Assembly: GCA_002215675.1 (NCBI GenBank)
Contig: NGFH01000002.1
Location: forward strand, 471,887-535,886
Reading direction: 5' to 3'
Length of the DNA: 64,000 nucleotides
From: Bacteroidetes bacterium 2013_40CM_41_45
GTDB taxonomy: Bacteria; Bacteroidota; Bacteroidia; AKYH767-A; 2013-40CM-41-45
Part shown: positions 18,358-26,836 of the stretch, in pieces
How the letters are laid out: each line of letters opens with the position of its first letter
How positions within the stretch are numbered: position 1 is the stretch's first letter
Notes under the pieces: generated by a model
The model's input: the letters and a program-made list of their open reading frames with translations, nothing else
Database searches by the model: none
What the model was told of the DNA's origin: nothing
Translations under genes and position numbers: made by a program

Positions 18358-18428
18358 CTTCTGATTTTTCCTCGTTACAGATGATGAGGAATAACTTTTC
18401 TGTTCTATTACAGTTAAAAAATCAGAAG
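18358..18428 (+). promoter_or_regulatory. Nested inverted repeats in the leader of the TonB receptor gene
   Basis: CTTCTGATTTTT (about 18358-18369) faces AAAAAATCAGAAG (about 18416-18428), giving a 12-bp stem that ends just before the ATG at 18430. Inside it, CCTC and GAGG around TTACAGATGAT form a second small stem. The outer 3' arm covers the ribosome-landing region. It could be a translational switch or a terminator-like hairpin for the upstream gene. Confidence 0.5.
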
Positions 18429-18429
18429 C

Positions 18430-20658
18430 ATGAAATTCAATTTATACATATTCATAACATTAGTGATGTTCATGGGCACATCAGCGATGCTTAATGCCCA
18501 AAGTATTACAGGTACCGTTCTTGAAAAAGATTCTGCAGGAAAAGAAATTCCTGTACCATTTGCAAATGTGTACGAAGTTGGAGCAAAATCAGGAACCCAA
18601 GCGAATGAGGCCGGAAAATTTTCATTTTCTCTTCCGGGATTGCCTGCAAAAATTGTCGCAAGTTCTGTCGGGTATGTGAATGACACAATTCAAATCACAG
18701 AAATAAAAGAATTAAAAATTTTTCTTCGTAAAGGAGCTACTATAGAGGAGATAACTGTTGAAAGCAAGCGGCAGTCGCTTGGGTTTTCAACTGTCAAGCC
18801 GATAAATGTTGAAATGTTGACAGGCAAAGAACTCCTGAAGGCGGCATGCTGCAACCTGTCTGAAAGTTTTGAAACCAATCCTACAGTGAACGTCTCTTAC
18901 ACCGATGCCATCACCGGTGCAAAAGAAATCCGCATGCTGGGTTTGGCAGGAATCTATTCCCAGCTTCTCACAGAAAATATTCCTATGTCGCGTGGGCTTG
19001 CGTCTTCGTTTGGGTTGACTTTTATACCGGGCCCGTGGATTGAATCCATACAGGTTACCAAAGGCACCGGCTCAGTGGTAAACGGGTTTGAATCTACTAC
19101 GGGTCAGATTAATGTTGAACTCAAAAAGCCGGAGACAGCCGAAAAATTTTACGTTAATCTGTATGAAGCCAGCACGCTGAATACCGAGCTGAATATGTAT
19201 CATTCAAAAAAGTTAAATAAAAAGTGGAGCGAGATGTTGTTTGTCCACGGAAATTTGATGGAGAAAAAATGGGACGATAATAATGACGGTTTTATAGACC
19301 TGCCGCTTACAAGGCAGTTGAGTATTGCAAACCGTTGGCGCTACGACAGCGGAAAAAGGCTGGAGTCTCAGCTTGGAATGAAATTGCTTTTGGATGAAAG
19401 AAATGGAGGGCAGGTTTCTTTTGATGAAGCCCGCGACAAAGGAACCACCAACGCATTCGGAACGGGAATCAGCACTACACGATATGAAGTATATGCAAAA
19501 GCCGGGCTTGTATTTCCTGAGAAGCCCGAAAAAAGTTTTGGCTCCATGTATTCATTTGTATACCATAACCAGGATGCTTTTTTCGGTTTGAAAAATTATG
19601 ATGCAACGCAGAAGAATTTTTACGCCAACCTTATTTTCCAAAATACATTGGGAAATAAAAATCATGCTTACAAAACCGGCTTAAGCCTGCAGGCAGATTT
19701 GCTCCATGAAAATTTCACGCAGAATTCTGTTTCCGTGCGAAGTGATACAACAGAAATTACTCCCGGCATTTTTTACGAGTACACGCTGAATGCAAAAGAT
19801 AAATTTACAGCCGTTATGGGGCTTCGAGCCGATTATCATAACGGCTACGGATGGTTTGTGGTTCCGCGCCTGCATGCCAAATATAATTTTACTCCCGATT
19901 TAATTCTTCGCGTATCGGGTGGCAGAAGTTTCCGCAGGCCGCACCCGCTTGCCGATAATATTTCTGTACTGGCCAGCTCAAGAAATATTTTGTTTACTGA
20001 AAATATTGAACCGGAAATAGCATGGAATTATGGAGCTAACGTCACAGCAATATTTCACCTGTTTGGCCTTGAGACTACTCTCAACACCGATTATTACCGC
20101 ACATTTTTTGTGAACCAGTTTATTGCCGATTCATATTCTGACAGCCTGAATATTTTGTTTTACAATCTTGACGGAGAATCTTTCTCCAACAGCTTTCAGA
20201 CTACCCTCAACCTGGAGTTGGCGGAAGGAGTAACGCTTCGCCTTGCTTATAAGAATGACGATGTGCGTTCAACATATAACGGTAAACTGCAGAGCAAACC
20301 GCTGGTCGCAATGCATAAAGCATTGGCTAATGTGGCTTGGGAACCGAACATAAAATGGAAATTCGATTATACGTTGTTGTGGGAAGGCAAAAAGAAACTG
20401 GCGTACAGCAGTGCAGCTGGAAACGAAAATGTTCCTCCTGCCGAATCACCTGAATTTGTCACCATGAACGCGCAGGTTACGCGTGTTTTTAAGAAATGGG
20501 AAATTTATGCGGGGGCAGAAAACCTTACCGGCTTTACGCAGGACAACCCGATTATTTCGCCTGAAAATCCCTTCGGCAATACTTTTGATGCCACCAACAT
20601 ATGGGGACCTATTATGGGAAGAAAAATTTATGCCGGAATACGTTATAGTATTCGTTAA
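18430..20658 (+). CDS. TonB-dependent outer-membrane receptor, probably for a metal or metal chelate
   Basis: 742 residues. Signal peptide to about residue 24 (MLNAQ), then a carboxypeptidase-regulatory-like domain (ITGTVLEKDSAGKEIPVPFA), the plug (AACCNLSESFETNPTVNVSY, GAKEIRMLGLAGIYSQLLTE, IPGPWIESIQVTKGTGSV), and a C-terminal barrel ending in YAGIRYSIR with a terminal aromatic-X-Arg pattern. Receptors of this type take up substrates using TonB energy. Position between an HYC_CC_PP gene and a heavy-metal-associated protein gene suggests copper or another metal, but the substrate is not shown by the sequence. The stop lies 18 bases before the next start. Confidence 0.93.
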   Translation: MKFNLYIFITLVMFMGTSAMLNAQSITGTVLEKDSAGKEIPVPFANVYEVGAKSGTQANEAGKFSFSLPGLPAKIVASSVGYVNDTIQITEIKELKIFLRKGATIEEITVESKRQSLGFSTVKPINVEMLTGKELLKAACCNLSESFETNPTVNVSYTDAITGAKEIRMLGLAGIYSQLLTENIPMSRGLASSFGLTFIPGPWIESIQVTKGTGSVVNGFESTTGQINVELKKPETAEKFYVNLYEASTLNTELNMYHSKKLNKKWSEMLFVHGNLMEKKWDDNNDGFIDLPLTRQLSIANRWRYDSGKRLESQLGMKLLLDERNGGQVSFDEARDKGTTNAFGTGISTTRYEVYAKAGLVFPEKPEKSFGSMYSFVYHNQDAFFGLKNYDATQKNFYANLIFQNTLGNKNHAYKTGLSLQADLLHENFTQNSVSVRSDTTEITPGIFYEYTLNAKDKFTAVMGLRADYHNGYGWFVVPRLHAKYNFTPDLILRVSGGRSFRRPHPLADNISVLASSRNILFTENIEPEIAWNYGANVTAIFHLFGLETTLNTDYYRTFFVNQFIADSYSDSLNILFYNLDGESFSNSFQTTLNLELAEGVTLRLAYKNDDVRSTYNGKLQSKPLVAMHKALANVAWEPNIKWKFDYTLLWEGKKKLAYSSAAGNENVPPAESPEFVTMNAQVTRVFKKWEIYAGAENLTGFTQDNPIISPENPFGNTFDATNIWGPIMGRKIYAGIRYSIR

Positions 20659-20676
20659 CCTAAAATAAAATACACT

Positions 20677-21012
20677 ATGAAAAATATTTTTTTGTTTGCA
20701 GCTTTAATTTTGTTCTCGATAAATCTCTACGCACAAAATGCAGAAGTAAAAATTAAAACATCGGCAATATGCGATAAGTGCAAGAACACCATTGAACGTG
20801 ATTTGCTTTTTGAAAAAGGAATTAAAAAAGCATCGCTCGACCTGGATTCAAAAGTGGTAACGGTAGCTTACAATTCAAAAAAAACCGATGAACAAAAAAT
20901 CAGGACGGCCATTACTAAAATCGGGTACGATGCCGATACTCTGGCTGCAGATTCTGTTGCTTACTCAAAGCTTCCTGATTGCTGCAAAAAAGATGTTACC
21001 GGGCACAGATAA
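20677..21012 (+). CDS. Exported heavy-metal-associated (HMA) domain protein
   Basis: 111 residues. Signal peptide FLFAALILFSINLYAQ, then one ferredoxin-like HMA domain: VKIKTSAICDKCKNTIERDL carries the metal-binding CxxC in the usual loop, and KVVTVAYNSKKTDEQKIRTA and IGYDAD complete the fold. A second cysteine pair (DCCKKD) lies near the C-terminus. It is likely a periplasmic metal (probably copper) carrier like MerP or CopZ, delivering or receiving ions from the TonB receptor system encoded just upstream. It is convergent with the CBS-type gene, only three bases apart. Confidence 0.88.
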   Translation: MKNIFLFAALILFSINLYAQNAEVKIKTSAICDKCKNTIERDLLFEKGIKKASLDLDSKVVTVAYNSKKTDEQKIRTAITKIGYDADTLAADSVAYSKLPDCCKKDVTGHR

Positions 21013-21015
21013 TTT

Positions 21016-22383
21016 TCAGCGCATCATTGCCTCGGCAATATCCCAGCGGGTGATGATGTAATTCCGGTCGGCTTTAAAATCTTTTACAAGCACGGCAGGT
21101 CTTTCGGCAGTAATCATTTTTGAAAGTGATTCTACTGTTGTAGTGATATCTACAAACGGAAATGCTTCAAGCATTACTGATTCAACCGTATGATTTTTTA
21201 TCGCGGGATTTTGAAGCACTTTACTGAGCAACTGATTTTCATTCACGGAACCGACAACTCTTCCGTCCGATGTCACGGGGAGCTGTGAGAAATCATTTTC
21301 CGTCATCAGCTTAACAGCCGATGCAATGGTTTCTTTTTTATCGACGGAAATCAATTCAATATTTTTTCTTAACGCAACAACATCTCTTGCTGTTATTCCT
21401 TTTTTGTCGAGGAATCCTTTTTCGCGCATCCAGTCGTCATTAAAAATTTTATTCAGGTACCTGGTGCCGTGGTCGTGAAAAATAACAACCACCAAATCTT
21501 TTTCAGTAAGCTGGTCTTTCATCTGTAGTAATCCTGCAATGGCAGAGCCCCCGGAATAACCGACCCAGATAGCTTCTTTACGGACAATCTCGCGTGTCAT
21601 CAGTGCGGCATCGCGGTCGGTAACTTTTTCAAAATGGTCAATCACGCTGAAGTCGTAATTGCGGGGAATAAAATCTTCTCCTATGCCTTCGGTGATGTAC
21701 GGATAAATTTCATTCTTGTCCAGCTTTCCGGTTTCATGGTATTTTTTCAGCACCGAACCATAGGTATCAATACCCCAGATTTTAATTTTTGGATTTTTTT
21801 CTTTCAGAAATTTCCCTGCGCCGGTAATAGTTCCGCCCGTTCCTGCTCCAACAACCAGGTGTGTTATTTTTCCCTCGGTCTGTTTCCATATTTCAGGGCC
21901 CGTTTGCTCGTAATGTGCCTGCATGTTAGATAGATTATCATATTGATTCACGTACCATGCATTCGGAATTTCCTTACTGAGGCGTTTGGCAACCGAATAA
22001 TAAGAACGCGGGTCTTCTGCGTCAACATTTGTAGGACAGACAATCACTTCAGCGCCAAATGCCTTCATCGCATCCATCTTTTCTTTCGATTGTTTATCGG
22101 TGGTGGTGAAAACACATTTATATCCCTTGATGACGGCCGCAATAGCAAGCCCCATTCCTGTATTGCCCGATGTTCCTTCTACAATAGTTCCGCCCGGCTT
22201 CAGCAATCCTGCCTTCTCTGCATCTTCTATCATCTTTAGCGCCATACGGTCTTTAATGGAATTGCCGGGATTAAACGTTTCCACCTTGGCAAGAACCGTT
22301 GCTTTTATCCCTTCGCAAACTCTATTCAGCTTTATGAGTGGTGTGTTGCCAATGGTCTCGAGGATATTTTGATAATACATCAA
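21016..22383 (-). CDS. PLP-dependent cystathionine beta-synthase/cysteine synthase with CBS pair
   Basis: 455 residues. The N-terminal fold II PLP domain shows IGNTPLIKLNRV, the Schiff-base lysine in SIKDRMALKMI (about residue 45), the substrate loop GTSGNTGMGLA and the phosphate-binding glycines GAGTGGTITG. From about residue 330 there are two CBS modules (ISVDKKETIASAVKLM, VVGSVNENQLLSKVL), absent from ordinary CysK. The layout is that of cystathionine beta-synthase, which joins homocysteine with serine, but bacterial members also act as cysteine synthases, so the substrate pair is open. The CBS pair probably senses a nucleotide. It is the only minus-strand gene between 17971 and 33476. Confidence 0.9.
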   Translation of the reverse strand: MMYYQNILETIGNTPLIKLNRVCEGIKATVLAKVETFNPGNSIKDRMALKMIEDAEKAGLLKPGGTIVEGTSGNTGMGLAIAAVIKGYKCVFTTTDKQSKEKMDAMKAFGAEVIVCPTNVDAEDPRSYYSVAKRLSKEIPNAWYVNQYDNLSNMQAHYEQTGPEIWKQTEGKITHLVVGAGTGGTITGAGKFLKEKNPKIKIWGIDTYGSVLKKYHETGKLDKNEIYPYITEGIGEDFIPRNYDFSVIDHFEKVTDRDAALMTREIVRKEAIWVGYSGGSAIAGLLQMKDQLTEKDLVVVIFHDHGTRYLNKIFNDDWMREKGFLDKKGITARDVVALRKNIELISVDKKETIASAVKLMTENDFSQLPVTSDGRVVGSVNENQLLSKVLQNPAIKNHTVESVMLEAFPFVDITTTVESLSKMITAERPAVLVKDFKADRNYIITRWDIAEAMMR

Positions 22384-22391
22384 TGGAAAAA

Positions 22392-22420
22392 GTTATATGT
22401 TATAAGTTATTAGTCATACG
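22392..22420. repeat. GTTATAC-type word repeat, single arm
   Basis: Words GTTATAT, GTTATAA, GTTATTA and GTCATAC run in a row just upstream of the CBS-type gene start (minus strand). No matching right arm is visible nearby, so this is half of the hairpin seen at 8262-8335. Confidence 0.65.
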
Positions 22421-22565
22421 GAAAAAGATTTGGTAAAAGTAAAAATCATTTCTCTTGCCACTTGTCTTGTGTCCCTTCTTTGAGGAAAACCCTAAACGCT
22501 TATCAGAGTATAAATACTATTTAACTTAACCGATATTCAGAATTCATGACCGAAGCTTATTTTTT

Positions 22566-22604
22566 TCAATTATCAAATTACTTGATTATCAAATTTTCAA
22601 ATTA
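22566..22604. repeat. Low-complexity word repeat (TCAAATTA-type)
   Basis: Alternating words TTATCAAATTA, TTATCAAATTT and TTCAAATTA occupy the last 40 bases before the ATG at 22609. This resembles the other word-based intergenic elements but uses a different word and forms no clear hairpin. The rest of the 22384-22608 gap shows no gene. Confidence 0.5.
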
Positions 22605-22608
22605 AGAT

Positions 22609-24435
22609 ATGGCCCTCAGCAGGTTTTGGTTATTCATTATTGTTGTCAGCATATTGTCGCTGCTTTTTGCCGTGTTTATGGGGCATCAGTATTCGCTGGA
22701 TAATATTCTTACCGGAAACACCAGTGATGATGACGCGCTTAAAAGACGCCTGGTTATTGCAGAATATACCGTTGATGAACTGAGACAAAAGGATTCCTTG
22801 ACAGCGCTTGCATTCAATTCGGTAAAACCCAGCGACAAATTCCAAAAATCATTAAAGAAGACAACACTGTTTGCTTTCATCAGCATTAATACAGACACTG
22901 TAAAAGGAAAAATAGAATCGTGCAGCTACTATGACCAGACCAATAAAAATTTCCTGAACAGGGTATCGGTACCTGTGCTTTCAAGGGAAGCATTTGAACA
23001 TTCCACTAACGATTTCCTGAAGCCGGATGTTATCGGCAATGCTAATGTCGTTTACAGTACCGTCATCCATCAGCGCGTTCACCTGGACAGTGTGATGACA
23101 TACGGCAACATGATAAACGACAGCGTTGCACTAAGGCGGTACAACATTTCACCACTCGCAAAAGACATTGAAGAGCTCTGGAACCGCATGCTTAAAGATG
23201 AGAACCCTGTCATTTGCACGAATGATACCGTTTACGATTTAAAGAGCAGTGGAACCATCCAGGTTTCTGCACGAACTTTATATTCAGATGGAATATTAAG
23301 CACCTGCACTTATGTGGTCACAAAATTATGGATTCCGTTGCTCGGCATCCTTATTTTTCTCTGCGGGCTGATGAACCTTCTGAAGGAATCGAATATGAAT
23401 GAAAAGCTGGCGCGATACCTTTCTCCTTTCTTCAGAAAAATATTTCCCGAACTGCGGAATGGGCATCCTGCATTCAATTATATGACGCTCAACTTTGCTG
23501 CAAACTTTTTGGGGCTTGATAATGCTGCAACACCCTTCGGGCTGAAGGCAATGGAAAGCATGCAGGAAGATAACCCGGATAAAACTAAAGCGTCCAATTC
23601 GCAAATCATGTTCCTGTGCCTGCATGCTGCAGGGCTTACGCTGATACCCACTTCCATCATCGGCTATCGTGCCGTGATGAATGCAGCCAACCCGGCCGAT
23701 GTAATGCTTCCCATCATCATCACGTCTTTTACCGGTACGATGGCAGCATTAATATTTGTAAGCATAAGGCAGCGCATCAATCTTTTTAACAAACCGGTGG
23801 TGATGGTGGTAGTGGCAATGGTTATTGTGCTTTCGGTGCTGTTCACTTACCTCAGCCGGCTTTCAGACATTTCCAAAAATCAATTTACAGGCAACCTGGG
23901 TGTAGGAATTTTTCTTGCCATCATTGCGATGATATTGATTTATTGTTTCATCAAAGAAAAACTTTTCACACGCAAAGGCACCAACATCTTTGCTTCGTTT
24001 GTAGAAGGTTCCAAAGATGGAATTGAAACTGCTTTCAGGATACTTCCCTACATGATTGCCATGCTGGTTGCCATAAGCATCTTCCGTAATTCAGGATTGA
24101 TGAGCTGGATTATGGACGGGCTCACCAAAGCGTTGCTTGCGTTAGGTATGAAGAAAGAAATCACCAATGCAATACCTGTAGCGCTGCTTCGACCTTTCAG
24201 CGCCGGAGGCGCCAGGGCTTTTATGTTCGATGCCATGCAGCACTACGGAGCGGATTCTCTCACAGGGCGGCTCGCCTGCCTTTTCGAGGGTGCCGCAGAA
24301 ACCACTTTTTATGTTATTGCTGTTTACTATGGCGCGGTGAATGTTAAAGATACACGCTATACCTTATCTATTATGCTCCTCGTTGATTTGGTGTGCATCA
24401 TTACTGCTGTTATTGTTGCGGCAGCCTGGTTTTAG
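22609..24435 (+). CDS. SpmA/SpmB-like nucleoside-recognition (Gate) membrane protein with large N-terminal extracytoplasmic domain
   Basis: 608 residues. One transmembrane helix (about residues 5-25) is followed by about 190 mostly polar residues, then a multi-pass region from about residue 235 to the end. The membrane part carries NFAANFLGLDNAATPFGLKA and, near the C-terminus, RPFSAGGARAFMFDAM and EGAAETTFYVIAVYYGAV, the repeated signature of nucleoside-recognition/Gate domains fused as SpmA+SpmB. As I recall, Bacteroidota relatives are about 400 residues, so the polar insert between helices 1 and 2 is unusually long. The transported ligand is unknown; the spore-maturation name is historical and does not imply sporulation here. 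Confidence 0.85.
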   Translation: MALSRFWLFIIVVSILSLLFAVFMGHQYSLDNILTGNTSDDDALKRRLVIAEYTVDELRQKDSLTALAFNSVKPSDKFQKSLKKTTLFAFISINTDTVKGKIESCSYYDQTNKNFLNRVSVPVLSREAFEHSTNDFLKPDVIGNANVVYSTVIHQRVHLDSVMTYGNMINDSVALRRYNISPLAKDIEELWNRMLKDENPVICTNDTVYDLKSSGTIQVSARTLYSDGILSTCTYVVTKLWIPLLGILIFLCGLMNLLKESNMNEKLARYLSPFFRKIFPELRNGHPAFNYMTLNFAANFLGLDNAATPFGLKAMESMQEDNPDKTKASNSQIMFLCLHAAGLTLIPTSIIGYRAVMNAANPADVMLPIIITSFTGTMAALIFVSIRQRINLFNKPVVMVVVAMVIVLSVLFTYLSRLSDISKNQFTGNLGVGIFLAIIAMILIYCFIKEKLFTRKGTNIFASFVEGSKDGIETAFRILPYMIAMLVAISIFRNSGLMSWIMDGLTKALLALGMKKEITNAIPVALLRPFSAGGARAFMFDAMQHYGADSLTGRLACLFEGAAETTFYVIAVYYGAVNVKDTRYTLSIMLLVDLVCIITAVIVAAAWF

Positions 24436-24462
24436 AAAAAATTGATTTAGAGATTTTATTTA

Positions 24463-24551
24463 CCTCACCCCTTTCGTCCCCTCTCCTGAAGGAGAGGGGA
24501 TTTTGCAATGCAGCACTCCCTTCTCCTTTAGGAGAAGGGTTGGGGATGAGG
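24463..24551. repeat. Branched palindromic element (CCTCACCCC family)
   Basis: An outer pair CCTCACCCC / GGGGATGAGG encloses two hairpins, CCCCTCTCC-TGAA-GGAGAGGGG (about 24478-24499) and CCCTTCTCC-TTTA-GGAGAAGGG (about 24518-24539). The RNA or single-stranded DNA could fold as a three-way junction. Shorter relatives lie at 32538-32576 and 33634-33685. Confidence 0.8.
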
Positions 24552-24597
24552 TCTTTCACGAGAAAGAAGCTGAATAGTATTCAAGCATATTTATTTT

Positions 24598-24605
24598 TAT
24601 GTTTG
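24598..24605 (+). promoter_or_regulatory. -7 box TATGTTTG for tpiA
   Basis: TATGTTTG fits the Bacteroidota -7 consensus TAnnTTTG and ends 17 bases before the tpiA ATG. Transcription would begin near 24610, leaving a leader of about a dozen bases. Confidence 0.6.
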
Positions 24606-24622
24606 ACTTTTGATTTATCGCC

Positions 24623-25387
24623 ATGAGACAAAAGATTGTTGCTGCTAACTGGAAGATGAACACGCATTATATGAGCGGAATAAAACTCCTCTCGGAAATT
24701 GTTCCTATGATAGGCGATGAGGTAACGGCTGATGTAAAAGTGATAATCGCTCCTCCGTTCATTCATCTGTATAGTGCATCGCAATTAATGAACGGTAACC
24801 GGAAAGTTTTCCTGGGAGCACAGAATTGTTTCTACGAAGAGAAAGGCCCGTACACAGGAGAGATTTCTGCTGCCATGCTTGCCTCGGTTGGTGTTAAGTA
24901 TGTGATAGTTGGTCACTCTGAACGAAGAAAATTTTTTAACGAAGACGATGCAATCATTTCAAAAAAAATTCTGCAGGTGCTGGAGCATAACATGCAGGGG
25001 ATATACTGCTGCGGAGAAACATTGGAGCAGCGCGAAGCCCGAAAGCACAAGGAGATTGTTGCCAAACAAATAGAAACCGCTTTGTTTGGTTTGAGCAAAG
25101 AGCGCGTTCAGAAAATTATTATTGCGTACGAGCCGGTTTGGGCAATAGGCACGGGTGTTAATGCAACACCTGAACAGGCGCAGGAAATGCACGCGTACAT
25201 CCGTTCATTGATTGAAAAGAAATTTGGCGAAAACATTTCGAAAGAAATTTCCATCATCTACGGTGGAAGCGTTACACCCAATAATGCAAAAAGTTTATTC
25301 TCATGCCCTGATGTGGACGGAGGATTGGTGGGTGGCGCTTCTCTTATAGCCCGCGACTTTGTTAGCATTGTGAAAGCAGCGGGATAA
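24623..25387 (+). CDS. tpiA: Triosephosphate isomerase
   Basis: 254 residues, the normal length. It interconverts dihydroxyacetone phosphate and glyceraldehyde 3-phosphate in glycolysis. Catalytic and binding motifs are all present: AANWKMN (Lys), VIVGHSERR (His), AYEPVWAIGTG (Glu), IIYGGSV and the phosphate loop GGLVGGASL near the C-terminus. It has its own -7 box upstream. The downstream lipoprotein gene starts 22 bases after its stop and may be co-transcribed. Confidence 0.98.
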   Translation: MRQKIVAANWKMNTHYMSGIKLLSEIVPMIGDEVTADVKVIIAPPFIHLYSASQLMNGNRKVFLGAQNCFYEEKGPYTGEISAAMLASVGVKYVIVGHSERRKFFNEDDAIISKKILQVLEHNMQGIYCCGETLEQREARKHKEIVAKQIETALFGLSKERVQKIIIAYEPVWAIGTGVNATPEQAQEMHAYIRSLIEKKFGENISKEISIIYGGSVTPNNAKSLFSCPDVDGGLVGGASLIARDFVSIVKAAG

Positions 25388-25409
25388 GAAATTCTTAAAA
25401 TTGGTTCAC

Positions 25410-25829
25410 ATGAAAACGTTTAGGTTTGTTTTTCTTCTTTCGCTGTTCTTCTTGTTGGCTGCCTGCAAAAAAGATAAAGATGAAGCAGCTCCACTGCAAG
25501 GCGGTCAAGGTCCCATAGGTGCAACGTTGAAAAATACTTTATGGCTATGTCGCACTACTTCAAATAATGATTGGGAAGGGTATTTTTATTTTGGACGTGA
25601 TACTTTGATAACCAGCAATGATAGTATTACCTGGACTCCCACAAGCAGTTACTTCACTAACCTTAATTTATTTTATATCTGCGATTTTTCGCCTCTTGTT
25701 TGCTTTCCGGGCGACACAGGAGAATATCATTTTTCTGTTGTGTCAGATACATTGCGGTTTACATCTGTATCAGATGGATGTGGCTTGCGTTCAGGCTATT
25801 TGAATGCACATTATTTTATTCGATTGTAA
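25410..25829 (+). CDS. Small lipoprotein of unknown function
   Basis: 139 residues. MKTFRFVFLLSLFFLLAACKKDKDE is a lipoprotein signal with Cys near residue 19. The mature part has a collagen-like start (QGGQGPIGATLKNTLW) and alternating polar and aromatic stretches (EGYFYFGRDTLITSNDSITW) ending YLNAHYFIRL. This is the usual build of small Bacteroidota lipocalin-like or beta-sandwich lipoproteins, but I recognise no family. The start three codons downstream of an in-frame TTG (25401) is chosen because it begins the signal peptide. Confidence 0.75.
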   Translation: MKTFRFVFLLSLFFLLAACKKDKDEAAPLQGGQGPIGATLKNTLWLCRTTSNNDWEGYFYFGRDTLITSNDSITWTPTSSYFTNLNLFYICDFSPLVCFPGDTGEYHFSVVSDTLRFTSVSDGCGLRSGYLNAHYFIRL

Positions 25830-25925
25830 AACAAACATAGTCTAAGAATGATTTGAGACAAAGTGAGGTCGATTCATGAAATCACCGTTACGGTTGTTTG
25901 GTATTTTTTACACATCTTTACCGCC

Positions 25926-26141
25926 ATGACAAAAAAAGAAGAATTAATACACATCATCCTTCGGATGGACCGGACCAAAAAACCCAAAGTGCTGGAACAA
26001 ATGACAGAAGACGACCTTATTATGATGAAAGTGCGCATGTCTATGCAGTCGGGCCGCCCCGAGCCACCCCAGTTCAGCAAAGGAAAATCGCGCGATGAAA
26101 GAAACAAGAAAAGCGCCCGGGGAAGGAAAAAGAAAAAATAA
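25926..26141 (+). CDS. Small basic-tailed protein of unknown function
   Basis: 71 residues from the ATG at 25926. The first half is a compact helical-looking segment (KKEELIHIILRMDRTKKPKV, MTEDDLIMMKVRM). The last third is a disordered tail ending in a run of Lys and Arg (RGRKKKK). Such tails suggest nucleic acid binding. The frame is open upstream to 25863, but those codons read as a hydrophobic stretch unlike a small cytoplasmic protein. The next gene starts 17 bases after the stop. Confidence 0.6.
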   Translation: MTKKEELIHIILRMDRTKKPKVLEQMTEDDLIMMKVRMSMQSGRPEPPQFSKGKSRDERNKKSARGRKKKK

Positions 26142-26158
26142 TTTCTAACCACAATACA

Positions 26159-26836
26159 ATGAAGCTAACTGTATATACTGCAGCGCTTCTGCTGCTCGCA
26201 ACGGGTACCTATTCCCAGCAAAACCGCATTACTTTTGGTGTGGATGGCGGAATAAGCATAGCCAAACTAAGCACCGATGACAGCAATTACAAAGATGTCT
26301 ACAAAAGCCGAACGGGCTATGCAGCCGGAATAGCGTTTCAGTATAACTTTCCTAAAGTGCTGTCGCTGCGCACGGGAGTTATGTATGAGTTTAAGGGAAC
26401 ATCCTTCCCGACCGATTCGGCAGGCATTGCCGCCGATCCAAACGGAGCCATTAATGCATTGGAAACAATTGACTACCTGACCGTGCCGCTTTTATTACGG
26501 GCAACTTTTGGCGACAAAATAAATTTCTTTGTCAATGCCGGGCCGTACTGGTCGCTGTTGCTTAAACGCATCCGCGTATTGGAAGCCGCAGGCAGCTATG
26601 CGGGGAAAGAAATTAACCTGACAGACGATACAGAGAAAAGTGAATTCGGAATATCTGCGGGCATAGGAGCATCTGCTGTTTTCAATGAAAGGATTGTCAT
26701 TAGTGTGGAAGCCAGGAACAACCTGGGCATGACCGACATTGGTTCCCAGACCTATCAGCTCAAAACAAGGACTATATTAATTCTTGCAGGAGTAGCGCTT
26801 AAGTTTGGCTCCAGGGAAAATGATGCGAAGAAGTAA
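26159..26836 (+). CDS. PorT-like outer-membrane beta-barrel protein
   Basis: 225 residues. Signal peptide AALLLLATGTYSQQ, then barrel strands in the order of PorT-type proteins: ITFGVDGGISIAKL, GYAAGIAFQYNFPKVLSLRT, YLTVPLLLRATFGDKINFFV, SEFGISAGIGASAVF and LILAGVALKFGS. This resembles the outer-membrane beta-barrel family common in Bacteroidota, whose members rarely have known functions. The PEGA lipoprotein gene begins inside its last codons, so the two are translationally linked. Confidence 0.85.
   Translation: MKLTVYTAALLLLATGTYSQQNRITFGVDGGISIAKLSTDDSNYKDVYKSRTGYAAGIAFQYNFPKVLSLRTGVMYEFKGTSFPTDSAGIAADPNGAINALETIDYLTVPLLLRATFGDKINFFVNAGPYWSLLLKRIRVLEAAGSYAGKEINLTDDTEKSEFGISAGIGASAVFNERIVISVEARNNLGMTDIGSQTYQLKTRTILILAGVALKFGSRENDAKK

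Noticed and set aside
22609-24435. Sporulation role for the SpmA/SpmB-like protein
   Set aside because: The family name is historical; nothing else in the window suggests sporulation and Bacteroidota are not known to form endospores.
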